From the NCBI RefSeq assembly GCF_014805625.2, contig NW_023998431.1, positions 1,394,853-1,458,852 on the forward strand: a stretch of DNA of 64,000 nucleotides, written 5' to 3'. Below the pieces are notes generated by a model. That model made no database searches. It had not been told where the DNA came from and saw only the letters and a program-made list of their open reading frames with translations. Positions 14,310-25,283 of the stretch are shown here, piece by piece (within the stretch, counting starts at the first letter, position 1; every line of letters starts with the position of its first letter). Origin of the DNA: Glossina fuscipes. Taxonomy: Eukaryota > Arthropoda > Insecta > Diptera > Glossinidae. The translations under genes and the position numbers were made by a program.

Positions 14310-14671
14310 AGGCACTACAATGGGCCACAACTCATCATTAAATATCCTATACTTCCGCGCAGTTATTCATATAACAACATTTCGAAATAAGGTGTTGTAC
14401 GGGAAGTGATCGCAAAAGTGGTTCAATTCAAATCATTTTCCCCAGCGTTTGCACTTTGAGCTAAAGACGTCTGTGCATCAAATTTCATTAAAATATCTAA
14501 AAAATTGCGACCTATAAGTTGAGCACAAGGATATAAGAAGAACGGACGCACAAAGAACGATAGAGAAAGTGATTTTGAATCGATCGGCATATTAGAAGTT
14601 GTGTTTGTCTTAAGCCTCTCTGGCATACATCCCCATAAAATGAATATACCCTTGCACCACGAGTAATATGG
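14310..14671 (+). mobile_element. Dispersed repeat, family X copy 1 (DINE-like)
   Basis: It shares an ordered set of blocks with copies at 21,565, 46,052, 57,075 and 60,365. These are a start like ACTACAATGGGCCACAAC, then AAGTGATCGCAAAAGTGGTT, CAAATTTCATTAAAATATCT, TTGAGCACAAGGAT, GAATCGATCGGCATATTAGA and an end CTTGCACCACGAGT. Layout and phrasing resemble fly DINE-1/Helentron-type non-autonomous repeats, but that class assignment is inference. An 87-codon minus-strand open frame inside it is incidental. Confidence 0.65.
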
Positions 14672-15443
14672 GGGTTGAAAATACATTAGAGAATATATTG
14701 AAAATGTTCGGAAAATTTACAGTCCCTAAGACTTTGTTTTATTTTATTAATTCAATACAGTGTATCCACGTATTGCTTGACATTCAATCAAAGTTTATAC
14801 ATAAAAATAAAAATTGTGCATCAAATAACTTCTTTCAAAGTGCACTTAATCTTTCCAGCGTTAGATATTTGGAGTATCATGTAGAATAGGATTTATATCA
14901 ACTTCAGGTTCTTCAAACATACCTTGCAAAACAGCAGTGAACAGCGTCGGTTTTGCAGCTATCCGAAGTCCTAGAGGTGCGTCTTACCGTTAAAGGGTAT
15001 ATTAAGTGTAGGCAGACGTATACAAGATGTAGAAGGACTTGAGATGTATCTACGTCTGTCTTTTCGGCTGTCCATGTATTTTCTCGGCATCACGAAAAAA
15101 TAACGTGACCGACCAGCCGATAGACTACAGTTTATTACTGAAGCACCATCAAGTAATGAAGTGATGTGAAATAATGCGGAACGTTGTTCCGGCTTTATTG
15201 ATTATTGAACCTCTTTGAATATTTCAAGAAAATCAATGTTTTAAACGTTGATATTGTATTTCAAGTCAAACGGAGTGTGTTCGCTTACACATGTATTCAA
15301 ATATAATCGTCCTTGTTACACTATTTGTGTCCTGATATTTCACATTAATCTAAATATTGCATATTTTCCGACAATATGGTAGAGATACCGTCCCCTTTTT
15401 TATACAAATCGACACAACCAAAGAATGGCGTAATGCTCATGTT
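14672..15443. other. Non-coding DNA, no gene seen
   Basis: AT-rich sequence between repeat copies. The 73-codon frame at 14,668-14,889 starts in the tail of family X copy 1 and has no recognised motif. Confidence 0.5.
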
Positions 15444-15650
15444 GTTGTGATGTTTGCAAAACCCCAAACAAAGCTTCAGAAGCCCTATAAGGTGTATATA
15501 TCCTTAAAATTTCGAATCGATTTAGCCGTGTTTGTCCGTTTGTGCGCTAGTATGATGTACGTTATTGACACTGTGCTGGTGGTAAAAATTATGATATCGA
15601 GTTCGAATTGGGCACAAGCATTGGAAATTTTTGTACGCATGTTGGGCTTA
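15444..15650 (+). mobile_element. Family YZ repeat, 5'-part fragment
   Basis: The order GATGTTTGCAAAACC, CCCTATAAGGTGTATATATC, GTGTTTGTCCGTTTGTG, GCTGGTGGTAAAAATTA, TTCGAATT, GGCACAAGCATTGGAAATTT, TTGTACGCATGTTG matches the first half of the long copy at 59,079-59,935. The downstream half is absent or unrecognisable. A 99-codon open frame crosses it but has no support as a gene. Confidence 0.65.
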
Positions 15651-17170
15651 CATTGAAGTAAAAACTAAAAGCAACTCTGATTCGATTATTACTCATACAT
15701 TGCAAGATATAGAAGGTTGGAACTTTCGAAATTGATTTCGTTCTACTATTCATGCTCAAAAATGTCAAAAATAGGCCATGCCCGCATAAAGCTATAAGTA
15801 ATCGAATTTTAATCTCTTTCAAGTAATTGAGGTTTAATGCTTATTACTGGTGAGAAGTAAAACGGACAGAGTTAAAGAAAAAAAGATCCGACAATGACAG
15901 AAATTCTTTTTTAAAAGCAGAGTTTTAGACAAAGTTTTTAGGCCTCAAAAACCGAAAGCCTTTCAAATGGAATACAAACGAACTGACACGTGGAAGATGT
16001 CGTAGGCTTTCTGGCGTCTAAGGCTGTTCACTTTTTGTTTCTAACAAAGAAAAAAAAAAAACGTACAGCTTTTCATGCGTTCAGCTTTCCTACGAAAAAC
16101 TGCTCACGCATTATAATACGTAAATCTTGAACTTGGAGGATATCACGTTTTCAATAGAAAAATCAATGGCCAATCTCGTTACACCAATCTTGTAAATCCA
16201 TTTGCACTACTCAGAAATTGCTTAGAAAACAATTTTGCCGTATCCACCTTTCTCTTCCTTGCTCATCAATAGTTCACTCGGTGAACCGAGAAGCGTTTGT
16301 TCCATGATGTTACGATCAAGGACTTATGCGTTTAATCTCTGTGAGTAGTTATTTAATTCCTATAACAGATAAATGTAATGCAAGAAGAGTTACTTTGGTG
16401 GATAATCTTTACACATCAAAGGTTCTTTCCACGCATAATTCCTGCGCGAGTGGGCAAAATATTCGCTCACGATAGACTGACTATGTTCCAAAAGAGGTTA
16501 AATTTTAGACAAACAAAAGGGCAGTGAGCGAGCGCTGAACATTTCAACAACAGCCGGGATTGGGATCAAAATCGAAACATGATATGGCATTCGTGCCGCA
16601 ATTGCTATTCTGATTAAAATTAAGTTTAAGCTAATATTTCATCTAATGAGAGTTAAGTTTGCGATAGGACTTGAGATCGAAAACGGTGCTGTATTTTAAT
16701 TAGAATTGTGATTCTAACTAATGATTAGAGTTTTGATAGCAGAAGGTAACCTAATCAGAATTAGATATTTTGTAAGAATCGAGATTTCGGTTTCACAGCA
16801 GATAGGAACGGACTCTGAATATGTCCAAATTAGAAAGTAAACGTTACTTGTGGCAGCGATGCTAGTTAAACGACCAATTTTAGCCAGTGTTCTAAATTGA
16901 AATTTGATTGGAATAAATCCAACTTTTTAATAATCGCTTTTGGCAGAGCTCGTATATTTCTAATTGGACATACGATTCTTAATATTAATTAAAGTCAATA
17001 TTTATGAATATTTTCTTTGTTATATGTTAACGAAGTACACAAAAAATAATTGTAAATTTAATTATCACTTAGTCCAATCAAAGTAGGAATTTTCTAATTT
17101 GCGAGCCTTGAGGTGAAAAATAAGATCCAGACGCATCAAGTACGATCGGTGTGAAAAGCAAAAAAAAAAA
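15651..17170. other. Non-coding DNA with a motif-rich stretch
   Basis: No gene seen. From about 16,595 to 16,840 the motif ATTCTGATTA/TAATCAGAATT/AATTAGAATT recurs on both strands in diverged form, unlike its surroundings. See the separate finding. Confidence 0.5.
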
Positions 17171-17190
17171 ATATATATATATATATATAT
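17171..17190. repeat. (AT)n microsatellite
   Basis: Ten AT units following a run of A. Confidence 0.95.
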
Positions 17191-17479
17191 GTACATATGT
17201 GGAATTATATGCATGGGTATGAATGTATACGAAAATTTTAAAATATTGCTCTCAATAATCTGAATCTGAAATGAAGAAATGACGCCTTTAAATATATTAA
17301 GGTTTTAAGTTTTTAATAGAACGCTTTCCATTGCAATGAGGAAGAAGGGCGAAGCTCTCTTTAATTTTAATGTTTGTCTAAAATTTTCATTACATTTAAT
17401 TAGTTGTTGATATTAGCCAGTCATCAGTTGTTGACTGTCTAACCAACCGACAAATATAAGTGGTTTTCAAAATAAATAA

Positions 17480-17659
17480 TTCAAATATTCCCCACAACCA
17501 GTCAACATTCTTTAGTAATTGTTCCTTTTGTTTTTCGCTTTATACCACTCATTGTCTGCCTGTGTGTTTTTTGTTTGTCTATTCCAGTCCTTCTTGGTAA
17601 TGTCCTTAAGATTCATGAGCTGTAGAGTCATTTATCCTGCAATTAATCATGATTACGCG

Positions 17660-17691
<32 letters not shown>

Positions 17692-17890
17692 TGTATCGCC
17701 ATTTATTTATATGTGTTTCTCATCTCTTTGCTTTATTTTTCTTTGTTTATGGCTTTAATTTTTTTTTTTTTTTTTTTTTTTTAATATTATTTTATACTTG
17801 TTGCTTGTTTAAATCATCATTTCTCATTTTCATCTTTAACTTAAGGTTTTGTTGTTTATTTTGTTTGTATTAAAAAAAAAAAAATAATAT

Positions 17891-17936
<46 letters not shown>

Positions 17937-18560
17937 GAAAAAATTGTTTAGTTGTTTTTGTAGTTTTCCTTCAAAGGAGTTGCCCTGAATTGCCTCAAGT
18001 TGCTTTATATACGCACGTTAGGTATGTATACTTACTTTTATTATGGTTCAGTGTTCATGTCAACTAACGCCTTTTGCATTCTATCCGGCCTTTTCTGTAT
18101 AATAATCAACCATCCACCCATTTAACATTTACTTAACCTCAATCGAAAATTGTTTGCTCTAAATTCCCTCACGCTGCTACCATCGCCTGTTTCCATAAAC
18201 ACAGAGAACTTATGATTTTTCCTGCTTTTTTTTTCTTTTTTTTCTTTTTCAATTTCAAATCGTGTCTATGACTAGGGCGTCTACTCGAGAACGCCTAAGT
18301 CTTCAAAACATTATTCATCTTCACTCCAGTTATGCTACTGCTGTTTGTTGGTGTTGCTGTTGTTTTATTTTTCTTTTTTAATATTTTTTCACATTTTCAT
18401 TTCTTGGTTTTTATTTTTTATTCTTATTTACTTTCTATGGTAATGTGTATGTGCAGATGTTTGTTTGCATTATATTTATATGATTTGTCCTCTATTATTG
18501 TGTTTGTTGATTTTATTGTATAACAAATATTGAATGCATTGAATCTTATCTGCGCCCCGT
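17480..18560. other. T-rich strand-asymmetric block
   Basis: Top-strand T clearly exceeds A over about 1 kb, with poly(T) at about 17,667-17,692 and 17,760-17,782 and many TTTTC/TTTG words. It yields only Phe/Leu-rich open frames (17,519-17,758; 17,649-17,873; 18,332-18,523), which I reject as coding. No repeat family was recognised. Confidence 0.6.
17894..17933. repeat. (AT)n microsatellite
   Basis: About 20 AT units following an A-run. Confidence 0.95.
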
Positions 18561-21500
18561 TTCTTTGTCCCTCGTATGCCTGTGTGACAGAGAAGATTTG
18601 TTTTTAATAAAAATAAAAATCATTTATTCTTCGTTTTTAGTATTTATTCGGTTGTCTTAAAGTCTTTGATTTTGGTTAAATATAATTTCGGTATAATCAG
18701 TTTTTTGATTGATTATTTAAACAAGAAAATGTCATGGATTTGATAAATTGATTTATTTGATAAGTAAACGGTCTCTTGAAGACGAAAACAAACAGAACCC
18801 AGATGCGTTGAAACTGCTACAAAGTTTACTTCTTTCTTCTCTTCTCTTTTAATCTTGTGAAAAACAAAAAAAAAAAACAAAAACAATAATAATAAACTTT
18901 TATAATTTACCGGCCTAAGGAATTATCAAAGAGCGCGGCGTTCTGGATGTATTTTGAATTAATTTTTATTTGTTTGTTTCATTAAATCGAAGAGTTTCGC
19001 TACCAATTATGTTATAATATATCGAGCGAGTTCATTTGATGATTCATTTTGATAAACTCCACCGTTTATTCATCGAAAGATAGCGAATTTAATAATGTTT
19101 GCAAGTCGTTCAATTTTTTTCCATTCATTTGTGAACTGCAGTGGCGATAGTCTGCGCTCTCTATAAGCTCCTTCATAATCGAACAATGGAATATTAAAAA
19201 AAAAAAGGAGAAAACTGGCATTTCAGTAAACATCTCGTAATGCTCTCGCCTTAACAATATCTAGAAGGGCAAAAAGCTAAGAGATTGTTCTGATTGTAGG
19301 CGACATTATATAGTGGCTGGAATTTATCGGAAAATTGAATGTGATAGTGAGTGTAACAAAAGTCAACGTAAGAAATAATGGATATATCTTTGCAAAACCG
19401 AACGTCCAAAGGATGGTATAAAGAACGACGTTGCACACATATTTTTGTCACTTTTTTTTTGTTACTTGTGCCCGTATAGATGAGCTGAGCAGCTGCTTCA
19501 AGCCTTACATCAATATGAAGTTGTAGGTATGAATTAATAGAACAATATTTTAATGTTTTGAAAAATTTGTAGCTTTTACTTCTCATGAAAACGTTTATAA
19601 ATAAATTAATGCTCTTTTGACACGTGGTGTTTGGAAATGTCTTGAGAACTCACGTGCATTGCTTTAACTTTTTATACAAGTTTTATACAACTTTAACTAT
19701 GCTAATAAAAGGACTGAAGGAACGATGTAACTGACAAAGTTACTTAAGAGCATCAGGTTGTGTGTTTCTTAGAAATAGTAAGTAGTTCGTTTTCGTTTAT
19801 AAAATATGCTCAATTTTTCTAACATTAAGTGTTTAGTTCAGTGTTCAGTGTTGTTAGAAAATGGCAACTCTAGTTTTTGATTGAAGTGATGGCAACCATG
19901 CCATCGTATCCTTATTCTTGACTTGATATATTGAAGTATGAAAATATATAAAATAGAACTTTACCATATCGAATTATATCTATAAAGTGCGATATTTTTT
20001 AAAATTGTTGTCTCCAGTGCCAGATATACTCTCTATGCGTTTCCACCTTTGAAAATGTTTAGCATAATTTGCAGTTTTATTACATAAGGATTCGCGATTT
20101 TTAAAAGTTTAGAGGTCTTTTCAAAGTTTTAGAAAAGTGAGAGCTCATTAGGCTCAGCTCATCGTTTGTTGGCCAGAGAATTGCGTCGCCATTACCATAT
20201 CGAACATTTGTCAAGATATTGCAGACATAACATAACATACCTGCAATATGTGAACATCAAAACAAAGCGAAAATTACTTTAATACTTTGAGTTCTTTTCT
20301 TTTTCTTTCTGATTTTTAAAATGATGAGTGTCGGTCTTAATGAAAAGTCATTTACTAAAGGATGCTGTGTCCAAAAGACAGTAAGACTTATCTAAGGAAA
20401 AATTTTTCATTCTTAGCTTGACAACAACGTAAATGACATCTTTGCTACAAAACATGGCAATTGTGTGAAATTTCCGTTTCCTCAAGATGGATTCAAATTA
20501 TGTTACAGGGGTAGTCAGTCCTTAAAGTGATTGAGTTGGTAAATAATTTAGGTTGAATTTCTATTTAGGTATTTCTAAGAAGAACTACTGCATTCTATGA
20601 AAGTGTATTATTGTGATTAGGTTCCAAAATCTCGTTCAAAATCGATTGTCTCAACTCAAATGGTAGTTGCATGATGAAAACAACGTTTGCAATATTTGCT
20701 GGAAAATATCACCAAACACCCAATCCCTAATTTTTTTTAATTAAACTGTTGTCCGTAGTCGTCGAAGCTAAATAAGCGGTAGTGCATATATTGAGCTCAT
20801 TCTTTGATTTTTCGATATATACTTGAAGGGTTACTACGTGTCGGGAATTGGATGTTGATAGAACAGAAATGATTTAAAACAAATGAGAATGTTATGCTCA
20901 GGCAAGGCCGATCAATAAGTACCCTACTCAGATTCGGCAAACACATTTATCCACGCTGTTTCTTAATACTGCATCAAAAGTTAAACAATATTTTCAAGCA
21001 AAGGCATACTGTCCGCGAAGACCTGCATATTCGAGGATGCCCAAGACATCGCATGACGAGATCCAAATTTAGGAAACTTAATTTACTTGCTAAAAATTTT
21101 ATTGTTTTTGAGTATAGGTCCTAAAAAACTAGAAAGTAGGCTTTCTCTTCATATAAGGGCTTTTCACTCTAAGCATAGATCTAAGTTGTTCAGATTCCTT
21201 ATCGTTCATTTTTTTACTAAACTTGCTACTATGAACCAACTTTCAATATAAAATATTAAAAATTAAATCTTTTTCTGAAGGAGTTACTATATATGAGAAT
21301 TTTTCCATGGAGCGGGTACAAGAAATAAATCCATGTAGTTCAGATAACTGTCATGAAAAAATTTTCCCCAATAAAGTATAAACAATTAAGTTTCTTTATC
21401 ATATAATGGTTCACAAATCCTGAGCACCATTATAAACGCTGGTATTTGAAAATGAGACCTACGTGGTCAAAATTCGGTAAGGTTGATTTCTATGTCTGTT

Positions 21501-21564
21501 TACTATTATGAATCAATTTTCGCCACGATATATTGAAAATTATACCTTTTTATCATATAAAGAT
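18561..21564. other. Non-coding DNA, no gene seen
   Basis: AT-rich DNA without recognised repeats. Open frames at 19,251-19,586 (minus) and 20,894-21,124 (plus) have no motif and no coding-like neighbours. Confidence 0.5.
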
Positions 21565-21754
21565 TTATTGGATTCCTAGGAGCAGGGGACAAAGTTTTCA
21601 TACCGATTTAGGCTGTCACAGGGCGAGTTGTGTTGAGAAATTTTAAACATTGTATTTTCGGTTCCGTTCGTTCTTAGGTCGAAGCACGTCATTATACCAA
21701 GTTTCTTTAAAACATCTTCAAAAATTTACAATCTGTGGCTTGAGCACAAAAATA
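21565..21754 (+). mobile_element. Family X copy 2, left part (split by a MITE)
   Basis: Aligns with other X copies through GCGTTCGTT-like text, AAGCACGTCATTATACCAAG, the TTTAAAACATC block and CTTGAGCACAAAAATA. It stops at 21,754, exactly where a TA-flanked inserted element begins, and resumes at 22,143 without loss of host sequence. Confidence 0.75.
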
Positions 21755-22142
21755 CAGTAAAAGTTCCTTATTCGCGCTTCCTTTATTCGCGGTTTCACTA
21801 TTCGCGGATGAAAAAAATGCGACCAATTCCCATATTCGCGGCTACAAATTTCTGTATTGGCGTTTTTTGAGAATGTAAGCAAACAGAATGAAAGGAATCT
21901 TACTTCTCAATGAATAAAGTATTGTTGCGAAAATCCCAAATCTAGTTCACATCAGCTAAGTAATTTCCTAAGAGGGAAAAACTGAACGCACATTCGCATT
22001 CAATTAAATTGATTTTTTTTTATTTTGTCACCTAGGAACGTATCCCCCATGATTCCATATAAATTAGTATTCCGTACTCACGGTTTCTGTATTCGCGGCA
22101 TTTTTATGGAACGTATACCCCGCGAATAGGGAACTTTTGCTG
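21755..22142. mobile_element. pogo/Tigger-like MITE (388 bp), TA target duplication
   Basis: The left end CAGTAAAAGTTCCTTATT followed by CGCG (21,755-21,776) is the inverted complement of the right end at 22,121-22,142, with 20 of 22 positions matching. TA flanks both ends (21,753-21,754 and 22,143-22,144), as expected for Tc1/mariner/pogo superfamily insertion. The octamer ATTCGCGG occurs at 21,785, 21,800, 21,834 and 22,091, so the left flank is rich in subterminal repeats that might bind a transposase (inference). The interior has no transposase frame, so this is a non-autonomous miniature element. TIRs beginning CAGT with a CGCG-containing end fit pogo/Tigger-like families; the family name is inference, the structure is seen directly. 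Confidence 0.85.
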
Positions 22143-22290
22143 TACATGGACGGACATCCTACGAATAGACGTATGTGCGAACAGACGAACAGACAAACTT
22201 AGGTCGATTCAAAAATTCATACATCATTCGTTCGTGCCCTTCTGGATGTTTCATGCGTCATTACTAATAGCGGTGAAAGGTTATAAAAAG
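22143..22290 (+). mobile_element. Family X copy 2, right part
   Basis: Continues the X order with ACATGGACGGACATCCTACG, AACAGACAAACTTAGGTCGA and a tail TTCTGGATGTTTCATGCG, ending near GGTTATAAAAAG. Joined to the left part it matches copy 5 (60,505-60,530) base for base in length. Confidence 0.75.
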
Positions 22291-23854
22291 ACGAGTAGAA
22301 TATTCAAGATCCAATGCAAATGCAAATTCCACCCTCTATTTTTGGATTCTTTGTTTTCTTTTCATTATGTAGCAACTTGAGCCAATAATGTTTTCTTAAA
22401 GTTGATTGGATAATCGCTATTGTTATTGTTAAGTTTAGAATATACACTTGATCAGCATATATAGTTATCTCTCTGTCGGCATGTGTTCTTGTAATTCTCA
22501 CAATCGTGAAAATTGTGATAAAGCGTACAAGTTCGATTCATGCGTTATTTAATTTAAGGTTTTCGAGGTATTTAGAAAAATCTTGAAATGAAGTTAAATA
22601 ATTGTAAGTTAGATATATATATATATATATGTATAACATACTCTTCATTGATGGCAAATTGGATGCAAATCTTTAGTGATAGCAATAATTTGAACTTAAT
22701 GCGAATATAATTTCAAGTGCAATTTACGATTACGTAATAAGACGTTTAATCTTTACAACGTTTTATGTATAGCAATTAAGAAAGTCCTGGGACGTATGTA
22801 TATATCATGAAATAGCATGAAGACAAAAAAAAAACAAAAAAATTTATATGAATCGTGTAGTTTTTGTCGACATGACCAGAAAACACGGTTATATTAACTT
22901 ATTCATTTCATTTGTAACAATCGAAAATTTACATGACAGGCAAAGGTGCAATACTTTAACTCGATTTAGATATTTTACTATACCCGACTGTCATTGGGTT
23001 TGCCTACTTTCTGAGTCTTTGAAAATGGGAACGATAATAATATTATATATGGATTTGGTGCAAAGATTTAGGGCAATCTATTAAAAAAATTTATTTCTTC
23101 TTTTTCTTTTCTTTTGATAAGTAAATGTGATCGAAATTGTTAATGTATTATGTAAAATCGGGATTATTCGGCCCATTGTAAAATTTTTACTACTAAAAAT
23201 TAATTTCGCGATTTCTACACTTAACCTAAAACCAATAAAACTGTTTCACACAACGTTTGTGGTTTAGAGAAATGCATCTAAGAATGATATCGCTTTCAAG
23301 GGATTTTCAAATTTGACTCGTCAGTTTTAATCGCTGTGCCACAAGGTTGTGAGGATCCACAAGCAGCTCGAGCAGATATATAGACGTTCTTCTTAGTTAT
23401 TTTGATGGCAATATTATTAAGTGCTTATTATAAAATGTGGAGAATAAACTGAGGTTCGAGTCGCTCAGATTAAAATTTGAAAAAAAAAAAATTATTTTAT
23501 AGTTTAGTTAATAAGACAATCACTGCCAATGAAGAAATATGTGAAAAGTGAAAATGAGAGCATAAGGTATTCAACAGAGTTAGCATCGTAAGAAGATGCA
23601 TATGAATTTATTAAAGTAGTGATAAGACAACATTATCCAAATCTTCGAGCGATTCATTAGCAGAAAATGTACATCCGATTAGGAATTAATTTAAAACTGA
23701 TAGATATCAAGCTCTATGAGGAGCATAAAGTCTATGAAAGATACAACTTTATAGATGCATTCAATTCGTGGAGATGTATAATAAAATATGGAAAAAAAGG
23801 ACCGAAATATATCCAATATTCCGGTTAATATTTTTTATTCTGAAGGTTAATAAG
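22291..23854. other. Non-coding DNA, no gene seen
   Basis: AT-rich DNA with a short (AT)n near 22,614-22,630. The small open frames have no recognised motif. Confidence 0.5.
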
Positions 23855-23915
23855 TTTTATAGGGTCTCTGGGTGTTACAAATGCAATGACAAAATTAATA
23901 TACACCCATTCTCCA
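23855..23915 (-). mobile_element. Family YZ end fragment
   Basis: TAGGGTCTCTGGGTGTTACA followed by AAATTAATATACACCC matches, on the minus strand, the terminal block of the YZ family as also seen near 51,220-51,314. Only about 60 bases are recognisable. Confidence 0.5.
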
Positions 23916-24107
23916 GTGATTTGTTTAAAAACTGGATACGTTGGCGAATAAATCTTTCATTTCTTATCGTTATAAGTCCTGCAAAGATACTTTTTACATA
24001 AAATTTTTCTCTTACCGAATATGTATAAGATGCGAAACCAAGTATGGAAAAAGCTCATAGGGATTACGTTAGTCTTAACTGTGTGCATTCGTGTACTTCT
24101 ATACGCA

Positions 24108-24231
24108 TATCTATGTATATATATATATATATATATACAGATATATATTTATATAGATATACATATACATATACATATATACATATATACATATATATAT
24201 GTATATAGGTATATATATATATATATTTAAA
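24108..24231. repeat. Compound (AT)n / (ATACAT)n microsatellite
   Basis: A long alternating TA stretch with ATACAT and ATAGAT variants. Open frames on both strands here are Tyr/Ile repeats and are not genes. Confidence 0.95.
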
Positions 24232-24489
24232 AGTATAAACACACACAACATACATTTCTAGAATTTCAAATAAAAAAAAATTTTATTTATATCATAAAAC
24301 GAATAAAATTACCCAACCACCGCAGATAAGAGTTAATATCGTACGAAAGGATTGCATAAGTAAATAAGTAAATGTATGTATAAATAAGATTTTGTGTGTA
24401 TCAAATTTTACAACATGCAACCTATAAAAGAAACAACAATTAATCACAAAGCGTGCTTCGAATATTCAATAGAATAAACGTGATTTCTG

Positions 24490-24490
<1 letters not shown>

Positions 24491-24523
<33 letters not shown>

Positions 24524-24620
24524 TTTCTCCCTTACTTTTTTTCATTTTCTTTCTCTCTGTTTCTGTTTCTATTTCTCTTTCTCTTTTTTTTCATTTTTTT
24601 TTTTTTTTATTTTTTTTGCT
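24491..24620. repeat. (TTA)n array followed by a pyrimidine-rich tract
   Basis: About 11 TTA units (24,491-24,524) run into a T/C-rich tract to about 24,620. Confidence 0.9.
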
Positions 24621-25137
24621 TTTGAAGAATCTTTTCATATTAAGATTTTGTGTTTGAATTTGAATTTTTATTCGTTCGGTAACTGTAATCAATTATTGCA
24701 GAGCCATTTGATGGGAACATAAGCAAAGAAATGTGCATGTGTACGAACCCATATGTTATGTTCTGCAGATGTAATTGAAATGACGCCTTATTAAGGGATC
24801 ATAATTCGATTATCAGAAAATTTCAATACATTCAGTCATGCAAAATTTTATGCAAATCAAATCAAATGAAATCATATGAAATATGAAATCATTGCCACCT
24901 AAGTGTATATCAAACGGTACATTTTGAAAACTTAACATATGGTATCAAAATTTAAGCGTTTAGTGATAAAATAAAAAAATATTTAATTAGATTACCTTTC
25001 GAAAGATGAGAGACGTTGGCAATTTTGCGATTACCTCTTAATAAAATAATAAATTGTTAATTTTTGTATGTTTTAAGAATTTTCATTTTCCTTCCTTTTA
25101 TTTGCAGATAAGCACTATAGCACCACCAACTAACTGT

Positions 25138-25138
<1 letters not shown>

Positions 25139-25183
<45 letters not shown>
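25139..25183. repeat. (AT)n microsatellite at assembly gap
   Basis: More than 20 AT units run directly into the N block, so the true array length is unknown. Confidence 0.95.
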
Positions 25184-25283
25184 NNNNNNNNNNNNNNNNN
25201 NNNNNNNNNNNNNNNNNNNNNNNNNNNNNNNNNNNNNNNNNNNNNNNNNNNNNNNNNNNNNNNNNNNNNNNNNNNNNNNNNNN
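25184..25283. other. Assembly gap (100 N)
   Basis: Exactly 100 unknown bases inside an AT microsatellite (ATATAGATT resumes on the right). A round 100 is the usual placeholder for a gap of unknown size, so coordinates across it are nominal. Confidence 0.98.

Noticed and set aside
24021..24255. Overlapping open frames on both strands
   Set aside because: They are translations of an AT/ATACAT microsatellite.
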